From contig NZ_CALSBS010000002.1 in assembly GCF_943590815.1 (NCBI RefSeq), forward strand, positions 186,001 to 250,000: 64,000 nt of DNA, given 5' to 3'. Position 1 is the stretch's first letter. The number at the start of each line of letters is the position of its first letter. Source of the stretch: Pseudocitrobacter vendiensis (GTDB lineage Bacteria; Pseudomonadota; Gammaproteobacteria; Enterobacterales; Enterobacteriaceae). The notes beneath the pieces were generated by a model. That model had not been told where the DNA came from. It saw only the letters and a program-made list of their open reading frames with translations, and did no database searches. Both the position numbers and the translations under genes were made by a program. Shown here piece after piece: positions 1 through 9,994 of this stretch.

Positions 1-135
1 GCCTGCCAGGAAGAGCACAAACTGCCGGAAGAGGAGCAGCGTAAACGCCGCGCCGGACGTGAAAATGGCAACAAGATTTTTAATAAATCACGTGGTCGGC
101 TGAATACTAAACTGGGTATTCCTGACCCAGAGTGA
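1..135 (+). CDS. trhO: tRNA uridine(34) hydroxylase, 3' end (partial)
   Basis: Only the last 44 codons and the TGA stop are inside the window; the frame is open from base 1. The basic tail ([19 protein letters not shown], then NKSRGRLN and GIPDP) matches the C-terminus I recall for the rhodanese-fold enzyme YceA/TrhO, which makes 5-hydroxyuridine at position 34 of some tRNAs. The rhodanese active site lies upstream and cannot be judged. The stop abuts the stop of the convergent yceO gene. In E. coli yceI and yceJ follow trhO; they are absent here. Confidence 0.85.
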   Translation, partial: ACQEEHKLPEEEQRKRRAGRENGNKIFNKSRGRLNTKLGIPDPE

Positions 136-252
136 TCAGGCGAAGAAAATCCAGATAAGATCGATCAGGGCCAGCAGCAGACAGAGCGCGACGTAAATCA
201 TAAAGTGTTCGCGCAGGTTGTTGACCAGGTAGTGATATAGACGCTGCATCAT
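136..252 (-). CDS. yceO: YceO-like small membrane protein
   Basis: A 38-residue protein starting MMQRLYHYLVNNLREH and ending in a hydrophobic stretch (about residues 18-37) that could form one membrane helix. It resembles E. coli YceO (46 aa), which has the same LLHYLINNIREH-like amphipathic start followed by a hydrophobic tail. The frame stays open further upstream to about 381, but that part is low-complexity and crosses a REP, so I chose the ATG at 250-252, which follows an AAAGAGAATA ribosome-binding site. Function is unknown in the family; biofilm links reported for E. coli are phenotypic only. It lies downstream of solA on the same strand. Confidence 0.6.
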   Translation of the reverse strand: MMQRLYHYLVNNLREHFMIYVALCLLLALIDLIWIFFA

Positions 253-342
253 TATTCTCTTTAAAGGCACATCATCGCATGTGCCTGCGTTTTTGTCAGG
301 TGGCGCCGCGCGTACCTGACCTACAGTTGCTTTCGAGTGAAG

Positions 343-368
343 GCCTGATAAGCGTAACGCCATCAGGC
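343..368. repeat. REP palindrome
   Basis: GCCTGAT and ATCAGGC arms flank a GCG-TAACGC core, the typical enterobacterial repetitive extragenic palindrome. It sits 12 bases after the solA stop, between solA and yceO, a usual position for a 3' mRNA-stabilising or gyrase-binding REP. Confidence 0.75.
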
Positions 369-380
369 AAACCGCACTCA

Positions 381-1499
381 TTAATCGTCAAAACGGGAAA
401 GCGAGAAGGGCGCCAGGTTAAATGTCTCTGGCTGTGACTGCGCGAACCGCGTGGCGATTTCACCTAATACCGTCGCAAACTTGAACCCATGACCACTCAA
501 TCCGCCAATCAGTAACGTATTTGGCTGACCGGGCAGTGTATCAATAATAAAATCTTCATCCGCTGTGTTGTCATAGGTACAAGCCGCGCCGTGTAAACAG
601 CCGCCAATACCGGGCAGAATATTGCGCAGGAAGCTAAAAGCCTCAGAGCCATCGGTCGCGACGCTACCGAACGGTTTGCGTCCTTGCGGCGTATTGATTA
701 GCTGGCCGCCATTATGCTTGCCGATTTTAAGTTCATTCTCAACCGCCGGGAAACCGTAGAATTGATCGCCATTCGGCAATTCCCCCGTAAACGCCGGGAA
801 GTTATTTTTGCGGCTGTAACGGCCATCGGCCTGGAACCAGGCAAACACTTTACGCACCGGCTGTATTGGCAATTGCGGGTAGAGCTGTTTAGCCCAGGTA
901 CCGGCGCTGAGCAGCAGTTTTTTCCCTTCAAAGCGGCCTTCTGACGTTTCTATCGCGACTCCGTTAGCGTGATGTTCAATGGCGGTGACCGGGCAATTGA
1001 AGAGCTGCGCGCAACCCGCTTCCTTTGCGAGCGCAATCAATGTTTTGACCGCAAGCTCACTTTTCAGCACGCCGGACGCTGGCTCAAAGATGGCCTGGTA
1101 GTCATCGGGCACCTGAATTTCCGGCCAGCGTGCCATCACACCTGCGGCATCCAGGCGTTCTACATCAAGGCCGAATTTTTCCGCGCTCTGCACTACGGTG
1201 GCAAGAAAGTTGGAATCCGCTGGCCCAAGATTGACCACGCCGCTACGTTCAAACAAATCTTCACCGCTGGCGGCGGCCAGTTCATCCCACAGTTGCTGCG
1301 CGCGCAGCACCAGCGGGACATATTTTTCGCCTTCACCATACGCGTGGCGAATCAGTCGTGTATCGCCGTGGTGGCTGCCTTCGGTATGCGGCGGCATGTG
1401 GGCGTCGGTCATCAGGACATTAAGGCCCGCTTTACGGGCGTAGTATCCGGCAGCCGCCCCAACGGAGCCACTGCCGACAATGATCAGGTCATATTGCAT
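381..1499 (-). CDS. solA: N-methyl-L-tryptophan oxidase
   Basis: A 372-residue FAD enzyme, the same length as E. coli SolA (MTOX), which oxidatively demethylates N-methyl-L-tryptophan and, more slowly, sarcosine. The Rossmann dinucleotide motif GSGSVG is at residues 9-14. The cysteine expected to hold FAD covalently is Cys307 in ACTYDNT, and Lys258 in LKIGKH corresponds to the oxygen-activating lysine (258/307 versus 259/308 in E. coli). The C-terminal GGLSGHGFK motif is also present. It is monocistronic or co-oriented with yceO, and is separated from bssS by a terminator and an ERIC element. Confidence 0.93.
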   Translation of the reverse strand: MQYDLIIVGSGSVGAAAGYYARKAGLNVLMTDAHMPPHTEGSHHGDTRLIRHAYGEGEKYVPLVLRAQQLWDELAAASGEDLFERSGVVNLGPADSNFLATVVQSAEKFGLDVERLDAAGVMARWPEIQVPDDYQAIFEPASGVLKSELAVKTLIALAKEAGCAQLFNCPVTAIEHHANGVAIETSEGRFEGKKLLLSAGTWAKQLYPQLPIQPVRKVFAWFQADGRYSRKNNFPAFTGELPNGDQFYGFPAVENELKIGKHNGGQLINTPQGRKPFGSVATDGSEAFSFLRNILPGIGGCLHGAACTYDNTADEDFIIDTLPGQPNTLLIGGLSGHGFKFATVLGEIATRFAQSQPETFNLAPFSLSRFDD

Positions 1500-1553
1500 A
1501 GCGCTTCCTGGAATTGTTTTTTGTTAAGCCGCATCAGCATGCAGGATGATGTT

Positions 1554-1680
1554 TATACACAAAATCATTCAAGCTGTATCAAGGCGGCAAGTGAGCGAGT
1601 CCCGATGAACTTACTCACGTAAGTGATTCGGGTGAGTGATCGCAGCCAACGCAGAGACAGCTTGAATGATGACGTGTATA
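1554..1680. repeat. ERIC element (127 bp) between solA and bssS
   Basis: A 127-bp imperfect palindrome with TATACAC at the left end and GTGTATA at the right. Inside are ATCATTCAAGCTG / CAGCTTGAATGAT arms, the AAGGCGGCAAGTGAGCGAGTC block and the central AAGTGATTCGGGTGAGTG core. These match the enterobacterial repetitive intergenic consensus in both length and internal order. Confidence 0.9.
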
Positions 1681-1714
1681 GCAGGGTAATTAACAAGCCA
1701 GCCTGATACAAGCC

Positions 1715-1743
1715 TGAAAATAAAGAAGGCACCCGAAGGTGCC
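1715..1743 (-). terminator. Rho-independent terminator of bssS
   Basis: Arms GGCACC (1728-1733) and GGTGCC (1738-1743) close a CGAA/TTCG tetraloop. On the minus strand the stem is followed by TTCTTTATTTT, so it ends leftward transcription from bssS 25 bases after its stop. Confidence 0.8.
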
Positions 1744-1768
1744 TGTTTGATAATTATTCGTATCAGCA

Positions 1769-2023
1769 CTAATGCCTGCGATACTCATTCGCCTGGTAAT
1801 CGCCGGATTCAATTTTGGCGATGCCCGCCTCTAATATAGAAATAAATTGACGAGCGACATCGGTGGTCAACCAAAGCGTTTGACCTATTTCAGCTTCTTT
1901 CTTGCTCGATTCATTGGGGTCTTGGTAGTGCAGGCGCAGCATCAGCGCATCGTAGCTATCAACGGTGCTGATGTCCCATCCAACGAGGGGATGGGTCTGG
2001 ATGACTTCATTATTCTTTTCCAT
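1769..2023 (-). CDS. bssS: Biofilm regulator BssS
   Basis: An 84-residue acidic cytoplasmic protein beginning MEKNNEVIQTHPLVGWDIS, almost identical over its first half to E. coli BssS (YceP, 84 aa), a small protein tied to biofilm formation and indole/AI-2 dependent expression. There is an ATG ATG pair at 2021-2026. I prefer the second ATG because the AAGGGG ribosome-binding site is only two bases from the first but five from the second, and because this gives the family length. No known catalytic motif is present. It has its own terminator downstream. Confidence 0.88.
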   Translation of the reverse strand: MEKNNEVIQTHPLVGWDISTVDSYDALMLRLHYQDPNESSKKEAEIGQTLWLTTDVARQFISILEAGIAKIESGDYQANEYRRH

Positions 2024-2096
2024 CATAACCCCTTATATCTTTGTTAAAAGGCAACAACTCTCGAGGTTCAATGCAGGTTTTTTTCGAAGCTTTTTC

Positions 2097-2102
2097 AGTA
2101 TA
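2097..2102 (-). promoter_or_regulatory. Candidate extended -10 of bssS promoter
   Basis: On the minus strand TGGTATACT gives an extended -10 box (TGnTATACT) about 75 bases upstream of bssS. No good -35 hexamer is seen at 16-18 bases, which fits an extended -10 promoter but is weak evidence. Confidence 0.35.
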
Positions 2103-2245
2103 CCAACAACTTACTTAATATTCGAGATTTTAAATAAAATGCAACACAAATTCCTAAATAGCGCGTTTTGTTGCGCAATAAATCACCATTATGGCTGAGA
2201 TTTTATTAATGGAATCAGAATAGGGCCAAAAAGAAGTGGCCGGCG

Positions 2246-2273
2246 AGAAATAAAAAAGCCGGGGCGACCCGGC
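2246..2273 (-). terminator. Rho-independent terminator downstream of dinI
   Basis: Arms GCCGGG/CCCGGC (2258-2263 and 2268-2273) with a 4-base loop, followed on the minus strand by TTTTTTATTT. It is the expected dinI terminator but is now separated from the dinI stop by the whole ERIC element. Confidence 0.85.
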
Positions 2274-2305
2274 AAAGAACACAATGAGGGAGCAAATTAG
2301 TCGGT

Positions 2306-2432
2306 TATACCCGTCATACTTCAAGTTGCAGATGCGTTGGCTGCGTTCGTTCACCCCAGTCACTTACTTGAGTAAGCTCCTGGGGATTCTCTCACTTGCC
2401 GCCTTCCTGCAACTCGAATTATTTAGGGTATG
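2306..2432. repeat. ERIC element (127 bp) fused to the dinI 3' end
   Basis: Left end TATACCCGTCATACTTCAAG, right end AATTATTTAGGGTATG, with the TCACCCCAGTCACTTACTTG core and the CTCCTGGGGATT arm between; length is 127 bp. The right terminal bases GGGTAT (2426-2431) are read by dinI as the codons for Ile-Pro just before its TAA stop (2423-2425), so the repeat supplies the end of that gene. Confidence 0.93.
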
Positions 2433-2665
2433 AACCAGTCATCCGCGCTTTCCCAGGTCTTCTGGAGAATTTCGCTGATCCGGTCTTTATCTTCTTTAAT
2501 GCCACCGATAACCGAAAGGTTATTTGCCGATGCGTAGCGTACCGAAACGGTGCCGCCGCTATCTGGAAACTGATCGTTAATTCGTCGGGAGAGTTCACCC
2601 GCCAGTGCGTCAAGCGCCCCAGCGGGGAGGGTTGTGGATTTAGCAATAGTCACTTCAATGCGCAT
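2423..2665 (-). CDS. dinI: DNA damage-inducible protein I
   Basis: An 80-residue protein beginning MRIEVTIAK, closely matching E. coli DinI (81 aa), which binds RecA filaments and modulates LexA and UmuD cleavage in the SOS response. The SVRYASANNLSVIGG core and the acidic helix EILQKTWESADDWF are conserved. The last residues are Ile-Pro rather than the Val-Ser-Glu I recall for E. coli, because an ERIC element begins inside the gene and provides the last two codons and the stop. The acidic tail residue is therefore lost. The start has an AGGGGG ribosome-binding site and a LexA box 21 bases upstream. Confidence 0.93.
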   Translation of the reverse strand: MRIEVTIAKSTTLPAGALDALAGELSRRINDQFPDSGGTVSVRYASANNLSVIGGIKEDKDRISEILQKTWESADDWFIP

Positions 2666-2685
2666 GGTTGCCCCCTGTATGTGTA

Positions 2686-2701
2686 CTGTATATTTATACA
2701 G
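2686..2701 (-). promoter_or_regulatory. LexA operator of dinI
   Basis: CTGTATATTTATACAG matches the SOS box CTGT-N8-ACAG in all eight fixed positions and is almost fully palindromic. It lies 21 bases upstream of the dinI start, so LexA would repress dinI tightly. Confidence 0.93.
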
Positions 2702-2736
2702 TTAAAGCGAAAAACTTACAACAGGGAGCGTGCGAT

Positions 2737-3783
2737 TTATTTTTTGACCGTCCAGCGTACGGTTTCACCGGCGAGGAAGGGGATCAGAGTATCGTCAGAA
2801 AGGGCAATACTCTCAACCACCTGGCTCTCTTCTCGTACCAGCTCAACGGTAGATTCATTCACCGGCAGGCCATAGAAGCGCGGGCCATTCAGCGAGGTGA
2901 AGGCTTCGAAGTGCTGTAATGCGTTCATCTCTTCAAAGACGGTGGCATAGCTGCCAAGCGCAGTGGGCGCATTAAAGCAGCCCGCGCAGCCGCAGCTGGC
3001 TTCTTTGCGATGACGCGCATGCGGCGCGGAGTCAGTCCCGAGGAATGCGCGCCCGAAGCCGCTGGCGACCAGTTCGCGCAGCGCCTGCTGGTGGATATTA
3101 CGTTTGAGTATCGGCAGGCAGTAAAGATGCGGGCGAACGCCGCCTACCAGCATGTGGTTGCGGTTGAACATCAGATGCTGCGGGGTGATTGTCGCAGCCA
3201 GCAGTTCATTACCCTCGCGGACATAATCGGCGGCATCTTTAGTGGTGATGTGTTCAAACACCACTTTCAGCCCCGGCAGTCGCTGGCGCAATGGCTCCAT
3301 AACCGTTTCGATAAAGCGTGCTTCGCGGTCGAAAATATCGATGTCGGCATGAGTGACTTCACCATGAACCAGCAGCGGCATTCCGAGTTTTTCCATTCTT
3401 TCCAGCACCGGCATTATTGCATCGATACTGGTGACGCCGTGGCTGGAGTTGGTTGTCGCATTTGCCGGATACAGTTTGGCTGCCGTAAATACGCCTTCCT
3501 GAAAACCGCGTTCCACTTCATTTGGATCGAGGGAGTCGGTGAGATAACAGGTCATCAGCGGAGTGAAATCGTGGCCTGCCGGAACGGCATCCAGAATGCG
3601 CTGGCGGTAGTTGATTGCCGCTTCCACGGTGGTGATAGGCGGTACCAGATTTGGCATGATGATCGCACGACCATAGAGCTCACTGGTATAAGGCACGACG
3701 GTTTTCAGCATCTCGCCATCACGCAGATGGATATGCCAGTCGTCTGGGCGGCGAATTTTCAAAACTTGCGGTAATGCGGTCAT
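2737..3783 (-). CDS. pyrC: Dihydroorotase
   Basis: A 348-residue class II dihydroorotase, the same length as E. coli PyrC, catalysing reversible closure of N-carbamoyl-aspartate to dihydroorotate in pyrimidine synthesis. The HxH zinc pair is H17/H19 in DDWHIHLRD. The lysine that becomes carboxylated lies in [12 protein letters not shown], further zinc ligands in VHGEVTH and EHITT, and the catalytic Asp in LGTDSAPH. I chose the ATG at 3781-3783 rather than the 29-codon longer open frame because it follows the GGCCGGAGC ribosome-binding site and gives the family length. The leader carries PurR and CTP-sensing signals. Confidence 0.97.
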   Translation of the reverse strand: MTALPQVLKIRRPDDWHIHLRDGEMLKTVVPYTSELYGRAIIMPNLVPPITTVEAAINYRQRILDAVPAGHDFTPLMTCYLTDSLDPNEVERGFQEGVFTAAKLYPANATTNSSHGVTSIDAIMPVLERMEKLGMPLLVHGEVTHADIDIFDREARFIETVMEPLRQRLPGLKVVFEHITTKDAADYVREGNELLAATITPQHLMFNRNHMLVGGVRPHLYCLPILKRNIHQQALRELVASGFGRAFLGTDSAPHARHRKEASCGCAGCFNAPTALGSYATVFEEMNALQHFEAFTSLNGPRFYGLPVNESTVELVREESQVVESIALSDDTLIPFLAGETVRWTVKK

Positions 3784-3840
3784 GGGTGTGCTCCGGCCTG
3801 GTGGGAAATCAGTCATTAGGGCTGTTTTTTGCCGGGCACT
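3784..3840 (-). promoter_or_regulatory. pyrC leader with start-site-dependent hairpin
   Basis: On the minus strand the -10-like TATCCT is followed by TAGTGCCCGGC, and the ribosome-binding site reads GGCCGGAGC. The early CCGGC can pair with the late GCCGG and mask the Shine-Dalgarno. This is the known E. coli arrangement in which high CTP shifts the start to a C and produces the blocking hairpin. The hairpin bases are seen; the mechanism is carried over from E. coli. Confidence 0.7.
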
Positions 3841-3848
3841 AAGGATAA

Positions 3849-3864
3849 ACGTAAACGTTTTCCT
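3849..3864 (-). promoter_or_regulatory. PurR operator of pyrC
   Basis: ACGTAAACGTTTTCCT contains the AAACGTTT palindromic core of the purine repressor box and lies over the pyrC promoter, as in E. coli, where PurR represses pyrC modestly. Confidence 0.8.
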
Positions 3865-3880
3865 TTGCACTCCTTTCTGT

Positions 3881-3923
3881 AAAAAAAGACGCCCGGCGAA
3901 AATATCCGCCGGGCGTCTTTTTT
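3881..3923 (-). terminator. Strong terminator of yceB
   Basis: Eleven-base perfect arms GACGCCCGGCG (3888-3898) and CGCCGGGCGTC (3907-3917) with runs of seven A and six T outside, so it can end transcription in both directions. It follows yceB by six bases and insulates pyrC from it. Confidence 0.92.
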
Positions 3924-3929
3924 ACGATG

Positions 3930-4490
3930 TTAATCCGTAAACGGGATAATAATTTGTCCTGGTTTTACCTCAATGCCCTTCGCATATTTTTTGGCCAGTG
4001 CTTCGCCTTTGCTGGCATCTTCTTTCAGCACGTAAGCCGGTTGCTGATTAAAGTAATTACGCAGCGACTGGTTCAGATAAGGCACCAGCGTTTGCACCAC
4101 CGATTGCATTTTTTCCGGCGTCACTTTGGCATCGACCACTTCCATCTCTTGCAGGAATATCGCACCTTTCTCTTTGTTGAAGACCGGTAACGCTTTCAGT
4201 TTCAGGTCGATGGTCGCTTTCTGGCTGCCAAACAGCGAGTTTAAATCGAGTTTAGCGTCACCGGTGAGGGTGACTTTATTCGGCTCTTCACGGCCTATGG
4301 CGCTGGTGAGATTATTCAGCACGATGTGCGCGTCGGCCACGCCGGGCAGGCCTATATCTTTCGAGAAATTATTGTGCTTTTGCAGCGCCTGATTAATTTC
4401 CTGTTCACTCACTGTGTATTGCGTCAGTTGATTACAACCCGCCACCAGGCCGCCAACGATCAGTGCGGCAATGACAAAAAATTTCTTCAT
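3930..4490 (-). CDS. yceB: YceB family lipoprotein (DUF1439)
   Basis: A 186-residue lipoprotein, the same length as E. coli YceB. The signal peptide MKKFFVIAALIVGGLVAGC ends in lipobox LVAG with the lipidated Cys19. The residue after Cys is Asn, not Asp, so outer-membrane sorting by Lol is expected. The mature part is a tubular lipid-binding type domain (DUF1439) with no catalytic motif; its role is not settled, although E. coli YceB has been linked to biofilm and lipoprotein contexts. The longer open frame upstream was rejected because the signal peptide defines the start. In E. coli grxB follows on the upstream side; here mdtH does. Confidence 0.9.
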   Translation of the reverse strand: MKKFFVIAALIVGGLVAGCNQLTQYTVSEQEINQALQKHNNFSKDIGLPGVADAHIVLNNLTSAIGREEPNKVTLTGDAKLDLNSLFGSQKATIDLKLKALPVFNKEKGAIFLQEMEVVDAKVTPEKMQSVVQTLVPYLNQSLRNYFNQQPAYVLKEDASKGEALAKKYAKGIEVKPGQIIIPFTD

Positions 4491-4613
4491 GAAGTTCCTC
4501 AATATGATGCTGTGCTGTAATCCTGTCCGCAGGCAGCTTGCGCTTTCAGTCGTGATTATGACAGCGGAAAATACTGAAAGTGCCATATCTTCTTTCTTAG
4601 GATGAGATTTTAC

Positions 4614-4642
4614 TGATGGTCTGCGTAATTTGCAGACCATCA
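4614..4642 (-). terminator. Hairpin downstream of mdtH
   Basis: Perfect 11-base arms TGATGGTCTGC and GCAGACCATCA around a 7-base loop, 20 bases after the mdtH stop. The U-tract is poor on either strand (minus-strand tail AGTAAAATCTC), so it may be a weak terminator or a 3'-end stabiliser. It lies exactly where grxB would lie in E. coli. Confidence 0.5.
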
Positions 4643-4661
4643 ATGATGCAGAATAAAAGGG

Positions 4662-5870
4662 TTAATGGCGGGGTTCAAGCATGCCGGAGGCGGCGCGTTT
4701 AGGGCTGAACTGCCACCATAATGCAACAAACGTGATGATGCCGATAAGCCCCAGCATCGCCCACGGCAGTTCCGGCTGGTTCAGCGCTTTCCCGCTGTCG
4801 AATAGCCAGCCGCCACCGGTGTAGCCGAGGGCGCCGCCAAAGGCCAGGCCCAGACGGCTAAAGCCCATATAGCTGCCGCGCGCGCGGGCATTTGCCAGAT
4901 GTGCGCTCAGGGTTTCACGCGCTGGCTCCGCGATAATCGAACCGATATAGAATGTACAAATTAACGTGAACAACTGCTGTAGCGAGGTGGCCAGGCCAAT
5001 CGGCAGCATGGAGACCGTCATGAGAAGCAAGCCCGCCATCAGACGCTGCTCAAGGCGAAAACGTTTTTCGCTCCAGCGCGCGATAGGGTAGAGCAGGGTA
5101 AGCGACAGCGCGGCTTCAATGGCGTACATCCATTTCACGGCAGAAGGCGAGCCCGCAATATCATTCACCATGATTGGCAGCATCAGCATCACCTGCACCG
5201 CCAGCATGTAGTAACCCGTGAGGGTTAACACGTAGGTGACAAAACGTTTATCACGCAGCACCTGCGCAAGCCCTTCACGTACTGGCGTTCTCACAGTAGA
5301 GAGTTTCCATGCCGGAAGGTAGCAGGCGTTGAAAATGGCGCACAGAATGAACAGCACCGCACCCGCGCTACATACCAGTCGGAAGTCATATTGCAGCAGC
5401 CAACTGCCCATCAGCGCACCGATGACCGCGCCGGCGCTGTCCTGCATCATCAATAGTGAGAAAAAGCGGCCTCGATGCGCCGGACGCACCAGCTTCACCA
5501 CCAGTGCGGAACGCGGGGGATCGAACAGCGTGCCGCCAAGCCCAGAAAGCAAACAGGAGAGCCACAGCACCCAAGGCTCGTGCGCGACTGCCATGATGGC
5601 AAAACCGCCCGCGCGCATCAGCATGCCGGTTACAATCATCGGTTTGGCGCCGAAACGGTCAGCTATCGCCCCGCCAAAAATACCCAAACCTTGCTGAATT
5701 AACTGACGCAGACCGAGCGCAATCCCGACCATTAATGCCGCCCAGCCCATCTGGTCGACAAAACGAATGGAGATCAGCGGAAAGACGACAAAAAAGCCCA
5801 GCACAACCAGCATGTTATCGACTAAAAGGAAGTATTTACCCAGGCTCCTTGCCTGCGATACGCGGGACAT
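4662..5870 (-). CDS. mdtH: Multidrug efflux MFS transporter MdtH
   Basis: A 402-residue inner-membrane protein of the major facilitator superfamily with twelve predicted helices, the same length as E. coli MdtH, which gives norfloxacin and enoxacin resistance when overexpressed. The loop 2-3 motif [11 protein letters not shown] and the motif C-like [15 protein letters not shown] are present. The start at 5868-5870 ([14 protein letters not shown]) follows TGGAGGGGAA; the open frame extends 22 codons upstream but lacks support. Normally it neighbours grxB, which is missing here, and it is divergent from rimJ. Confidence 0.93.
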   Translation of the reverse strand: MSRVSQARSLGKYFLLVDNMLVVLGFFVVFPLISIRFVDQMGWAALMVGIALGLRQLIQQGLGIFGGAIADRFGAKPMIVTGMLMRAGGFAIMAVAHEPWVLWLSCLLSGLGGTLFDPPRSALVVKLVRPAHRGRFFSLLMMQDSAGAVIGALMGSWLLQYDFRLVCSAGAVLFILCAIFNACYLPAWKLSTVRTPVREGLAQVLRDKRFVTYVLTLTGYYMLAVQVMLMLPIMVNDIAGSPSAVKWMYAIEAALSLTLLYPIARWSEKRFRLEQRLMAGLLLMTVSMLPIGLATSLQQLFTLICTFYIGSIIAEPARETLSAHLANARARGSYMGFSRLGLAFGGALGYTGGGWLFDSGKALNQPELPWAMLGLIGIITFVALWWQFSPKRAASGMLEPRH

Positions 5871-6100
5871 TTCCCCTCCAGGGGAATAAAAGAGATGAAC
5901 CTCTCCATTCTGCCGGGTCGCTTCACCTTTTCCCATATTGCCAGCGACAATATTTTTTTATCAAAATGGTGCTTTGATTGAGCTTGTTTATCGAAATCGC
6001 GATCGGGGTATGAAAAAAGGTATGTTGCTGTTTTCACAGACCCCCTGTGGACAGGTATAGTGAGTTAACCCGGGTTATTATTCAGGTACAGGAGTAAGAG

Positions 6101-6685
6101 ATGTTTGGCTATCGCAGTAACGTACCGAAAGTGCGTTTGACAACCGATCGTCTGGTTGTGCGTCTGGTCCATGACCGTGATGCATGGCGTCTTGCCGATT
6201 ATTACGCAGAAAACAGGCAGTTTTTGAAACCCTGGGAGCCCATCCGTGACGATAGCCACTGTTATCCTTCCGGCTGGCAGGCTCGCTTGTCGATGATTAA
6301 TGAGTTCCATAAGCAGGGAAGCGCGTACTATTTTGCGCTGCTCGACCCGGAGGAGAAAGAAATCATTGGCGTCGCCAATTTCTCTAACGTGGTGCGCGGA
6401 TCGTTCCACGCCTGCTACCTTGGTTATTCGATTGGGCAAAAGTGGCAAGGGCAGGGGCTGATGTTTGAAGCCCTGACCAGCGCTATTCGTTATATGCAAC
6501 GCACCCAACATATTCACCGCATTATGGCGAACTATATGCCACACAATCAGCGCAGCGGCGACTTACTGGCGCGGCTGGGGTTTGAAAAAGAGGGTTATGC
6601 CAAAAACTATTTGCTGATTGACGGCGAATGGCGTGACCACGTCTTAACCGCACTCACTACACAAGAATGGACAGCCGGTCGCTAA
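6101..6685 (+). CDS. rimJ: Ribosomal protein uS5 N-alpha-acetyltransferase
   Basis: A 194-residue GNAT-fold acetyltransferase, the same length as E. coli RimJ, which acetylates the N-terminal alanine of ribosomal protein S5 and helps 30S assembly. It opens [14 protein letters not shown], and the acetyl-CoA loop region is [14 protein letters not shown] followed by [13 protein letters not shown], the usual GNAT motifs A and B. It starts a rightward unit with yceH nine bases downstream and mviM after that, suggesting co-transcription. Ribosome-binding site AGGAGTAAGAG precedes the ATG. Confidence 0.95.
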   Translation: MFGYRSNVPKVRLTTDRLVVRLVHDRDAWRLADYYAENRQFLKPWEPIRDDSHCYPSGWQARLSMINEFHKQGSAYYFALLDPEEKEIIGVANFSNVVRGSFHACYLGYSIGQKWQGQGLMFEALTSAIRYMQRTQHIHRIMANYMPHNQRSGDLLARLGFEKEGYAKNYLLIDGEWRDHVLTALTTQEWTAGR

Positions 6686-6694
6686 GGAGAAGAG

Positions 6695-7342
6695 ATGAAA
6701 TATGAATTAACCCCGCTGGAAGCGCGCGTGATTGGCTGCCTGCTGGAAAAGCAGGTCACGACACCCGAGCAGTATCCGCTGTCGATTAACGGCGTGGTGA
6801 CGGCCTGTAACCAGAAAACCAACCGTGAACCGGTGATGACGCTCAGCGAGCCTGACGTGCAGGATCTGCTGGATACGCTTGTTAAACGTCACTACCTGCG
6901 TACGGTCAGCGGCTTTGGCAATCGCGTGACCAAATATGAACAACGTTTCTGCAATTCTGAGTTCGGCGATTTGAAGCTTTCCAGCGCCGAAGTGGCACTC
7001 ATCACCACGCTGCTCCTGCGCGGTGCGCAAACGCCGGGTGAGTTACGGGGCCGTGCGCAGCGCATGCATGAATTCAGCGATATGGCGGAAGTGGAAGCCA
7101 CGCTTGAACGCCTGGCTACGCGCGATGATGGCCCGTTTGTGATGCGTTTGCCGCGCGAGCCAGGCAAGCGCGAGAGCCGCTATATGCACCTTTTCAGCGG
7201 TGAAATGGAGGTGCTGGCCCAGGTCGCCGATGATGTCGCCCCGGCGGATGACGATCTCCGCGCGCGCGTTGATGCACTGGAAGGCGAAGTGGCGGAGTTG
7301 AAACAGCGCCTGGATTCCCTGCTGGCGCACCTCGGAGAATAA
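6695..7342 (+). CDS. yceH: YceH family protein (DUF480)
   Basis: A 215-residue protein, the same length as E. coli YceH. The family (DUF480/UPF0502) is made of two winged-helix-like domains: [23 protein letters not shown] opens the first and [15 protein letters not shown] the second. A short coiled coil rich in E, L and R closes the chain (about residues 190-210). No biochemical function is established. It lies nine bases after rimJ and two bases before mviM, so it is almost certainly translated from the same mRNA. Confidence 0.92.
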   Translation: MKYELTPLEARVIGCLLEKQVTTPEQYPLSINGVVTACNQKTNREPVMTLSEPDVQDLLDTLVKRHYLRTVSGFGNRVTKYEQRFCNSEFGDLKLSSAEVALITTLLLRGAQTPGELRGRAQRMHEFSDMAEVEATLERLATRDDGPFVMRLPREPGKRESRYMHLFSGEMEVLAQVADDVAPADDDLRARVDALEGEVAELKQRLDSLLAHLGE

Positions 7343-7344
7343 CG

Positions 7345-8268
7345 ATGGCAAAATTACGCGTAGGCGTGGTTGGGCTGGGTGGGATCGCGCAGAAGGCGTG
7401 GCTTCCGGTCCTCAGCGCCGCCACCGACTGGACGTTGCAGGCGGCCTGGTCGCCGGGTAAAGAGAAGGCGCTGAAAGTGTGCGAAACCTACCGCATGCCG
7501 TATGCGGACTCGTTAGCCTCACTGGCGGCGCAGTGCGATGCTGTGTTTGTCCACAGCGCAACGGCGTCGCACTATTCGGTGGTCAGCGAACTGCTGAATG
7601 CGGGCGTGCACGTCTGCGTCGACAAACCGCTGGCGGAAAAACTGAGCGATGCCGAGCGTCTGGTCGAACTGGCCGCACGCAAGAAATTAACACTGATGGT
7701 GGGGTTTAATCGCCGTTTCGCGCCGCTGTATCGTGAGCTGAAAGGCAATCTCGCCAATGCGGCGTCGCTGCGAATGGATAAACATCGCACTGACAGCGTC
7801 GGCCCGCACGATCTGCACTTCACCCTGCTGGATGATTATCTGCATGTGGTCGACACCGCGCTGTGGCTGGCGGGCGGTCATGCGCCCTTAAGCAACGGCA
7901 CGCTGCAAACCACAGACGATGGCGAGATGCTCTACGCTGAGCACCACTTCAGCCATCCTACGCTTAGCGTGACAACCAGCATGCATCGCCGCGCCGGTAG
8001 CCAGCGCGAGTGGGTGCAGGCGGTGACGGACGGTGCGTTGTATGACATTACCGATATGCGTGAATGGCGAGAAGAGCGGGGCGCAGGCGTGCTGACCCGC
8101 CCCATACCTGGCTGGCAGACCACGCTTGAGCAGCGTGGATTCGTCGGCTGTGCGCGCCACTTTATTGAATGCGTGCAAAATCAGACGGTTCCGGAAACCG
8201 CCGGCGACCAGGCGCTGATGGCGCAACGTATCGTAGAAGCGCTGTGGCGCGAGGCCGTTGATGAATAA
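7345..8268 (+). CDS. mviM: Gfo/Idh/MocA family oxidoreductase MviM
   Basis: A 307-residue NAD(P)-dependent oxidoreductase-like protein, about the same length as E. coli MviM/YceM (307). The Rossmann motif GVVGLGGIAQK is at residues 6-16 and the family EKP-type motif appears as DKPLAEKLSDAE. A conserved MVGFNRRF follows, as in the sugar dehydrogenase branch. The substrate is unknown. The name came from a Salmonella virulence locus; no virulence role is implied here. It overlaps functionally with yceH by tight spacing and is followed by paired hairpins before murJ. Confidence 0.92.
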   Translation: MAKLRVGVVGLGGIAQKAWLPVLSAATDWTLQAAWSPGKEKALKVCETYRMPYADSLASLAAQCDAVFVHSATASHYSVVSELLNAGVHVCVDKPLAEKLSDAERLVELAARKKLTLMVGFNRRFAPLYRELKGNLANAASLRMDKHRTDSVGPHDLHFTLLDDYLHVVDTALWLAGGHAPLSNGTLQTTDDGEMLYAEHHFSHPTLSVTTSMHRRAGSQREWVQAVTDGALYDITDMREWREERGAGVLTRPIPGWQTTLEQRGFVGCARHFIECVQNQTVPETAGDQALMAQRIVEALWREAVDE

Positions 8269-8278
8269 CCTGCTGTAA

Positions 8279-9946
<1,668 letters not shown>

Positions 9947-9956
9947 TAAGATGCGG

Positions 9957-9982
9957 CGGCGGGAGCGTGATGTTTCCCGCCG
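9957..9982. terminator. Hairpin between convergent murJ and flgN
   Basis: Arms CGGCGGGA and TCCCGCCG with a 10-base loop lie just after the murJ stop and before the flgN stop. U-runs are short on both sides, so it may act as a weak bidirectional terminator. Confidence 0.55.
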
Positions 9983-9994
9983 TCCTGATTGCAG

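Larger units (their letters stand above)
2027..2422. other. bssS-dinI intergenic region
   Basis: This 396-base stretch holds no gene. From left to right it contains the bssS leader and a candidate promoter, an AT-rich stretch without recognisable content (about 2105-2245), the dinI-side terminator and an ERIC element that reaches into the dinI stop codon. Confidence 0.7.

Noticed and set aside
136-381. 81-codon version of the yceO-like gene
   Set aside because: The upstream half crosses a REP palindrome and overlaps the solA stop; the shorter ATG at 252 has a ribosome-binding site and the YceO-like sequence.
3010-3774. 254-codon plus-strand frame opposite pyrC
   Set aside because: It is antisense to a complete dihydroorotase gene and has no conserved features.
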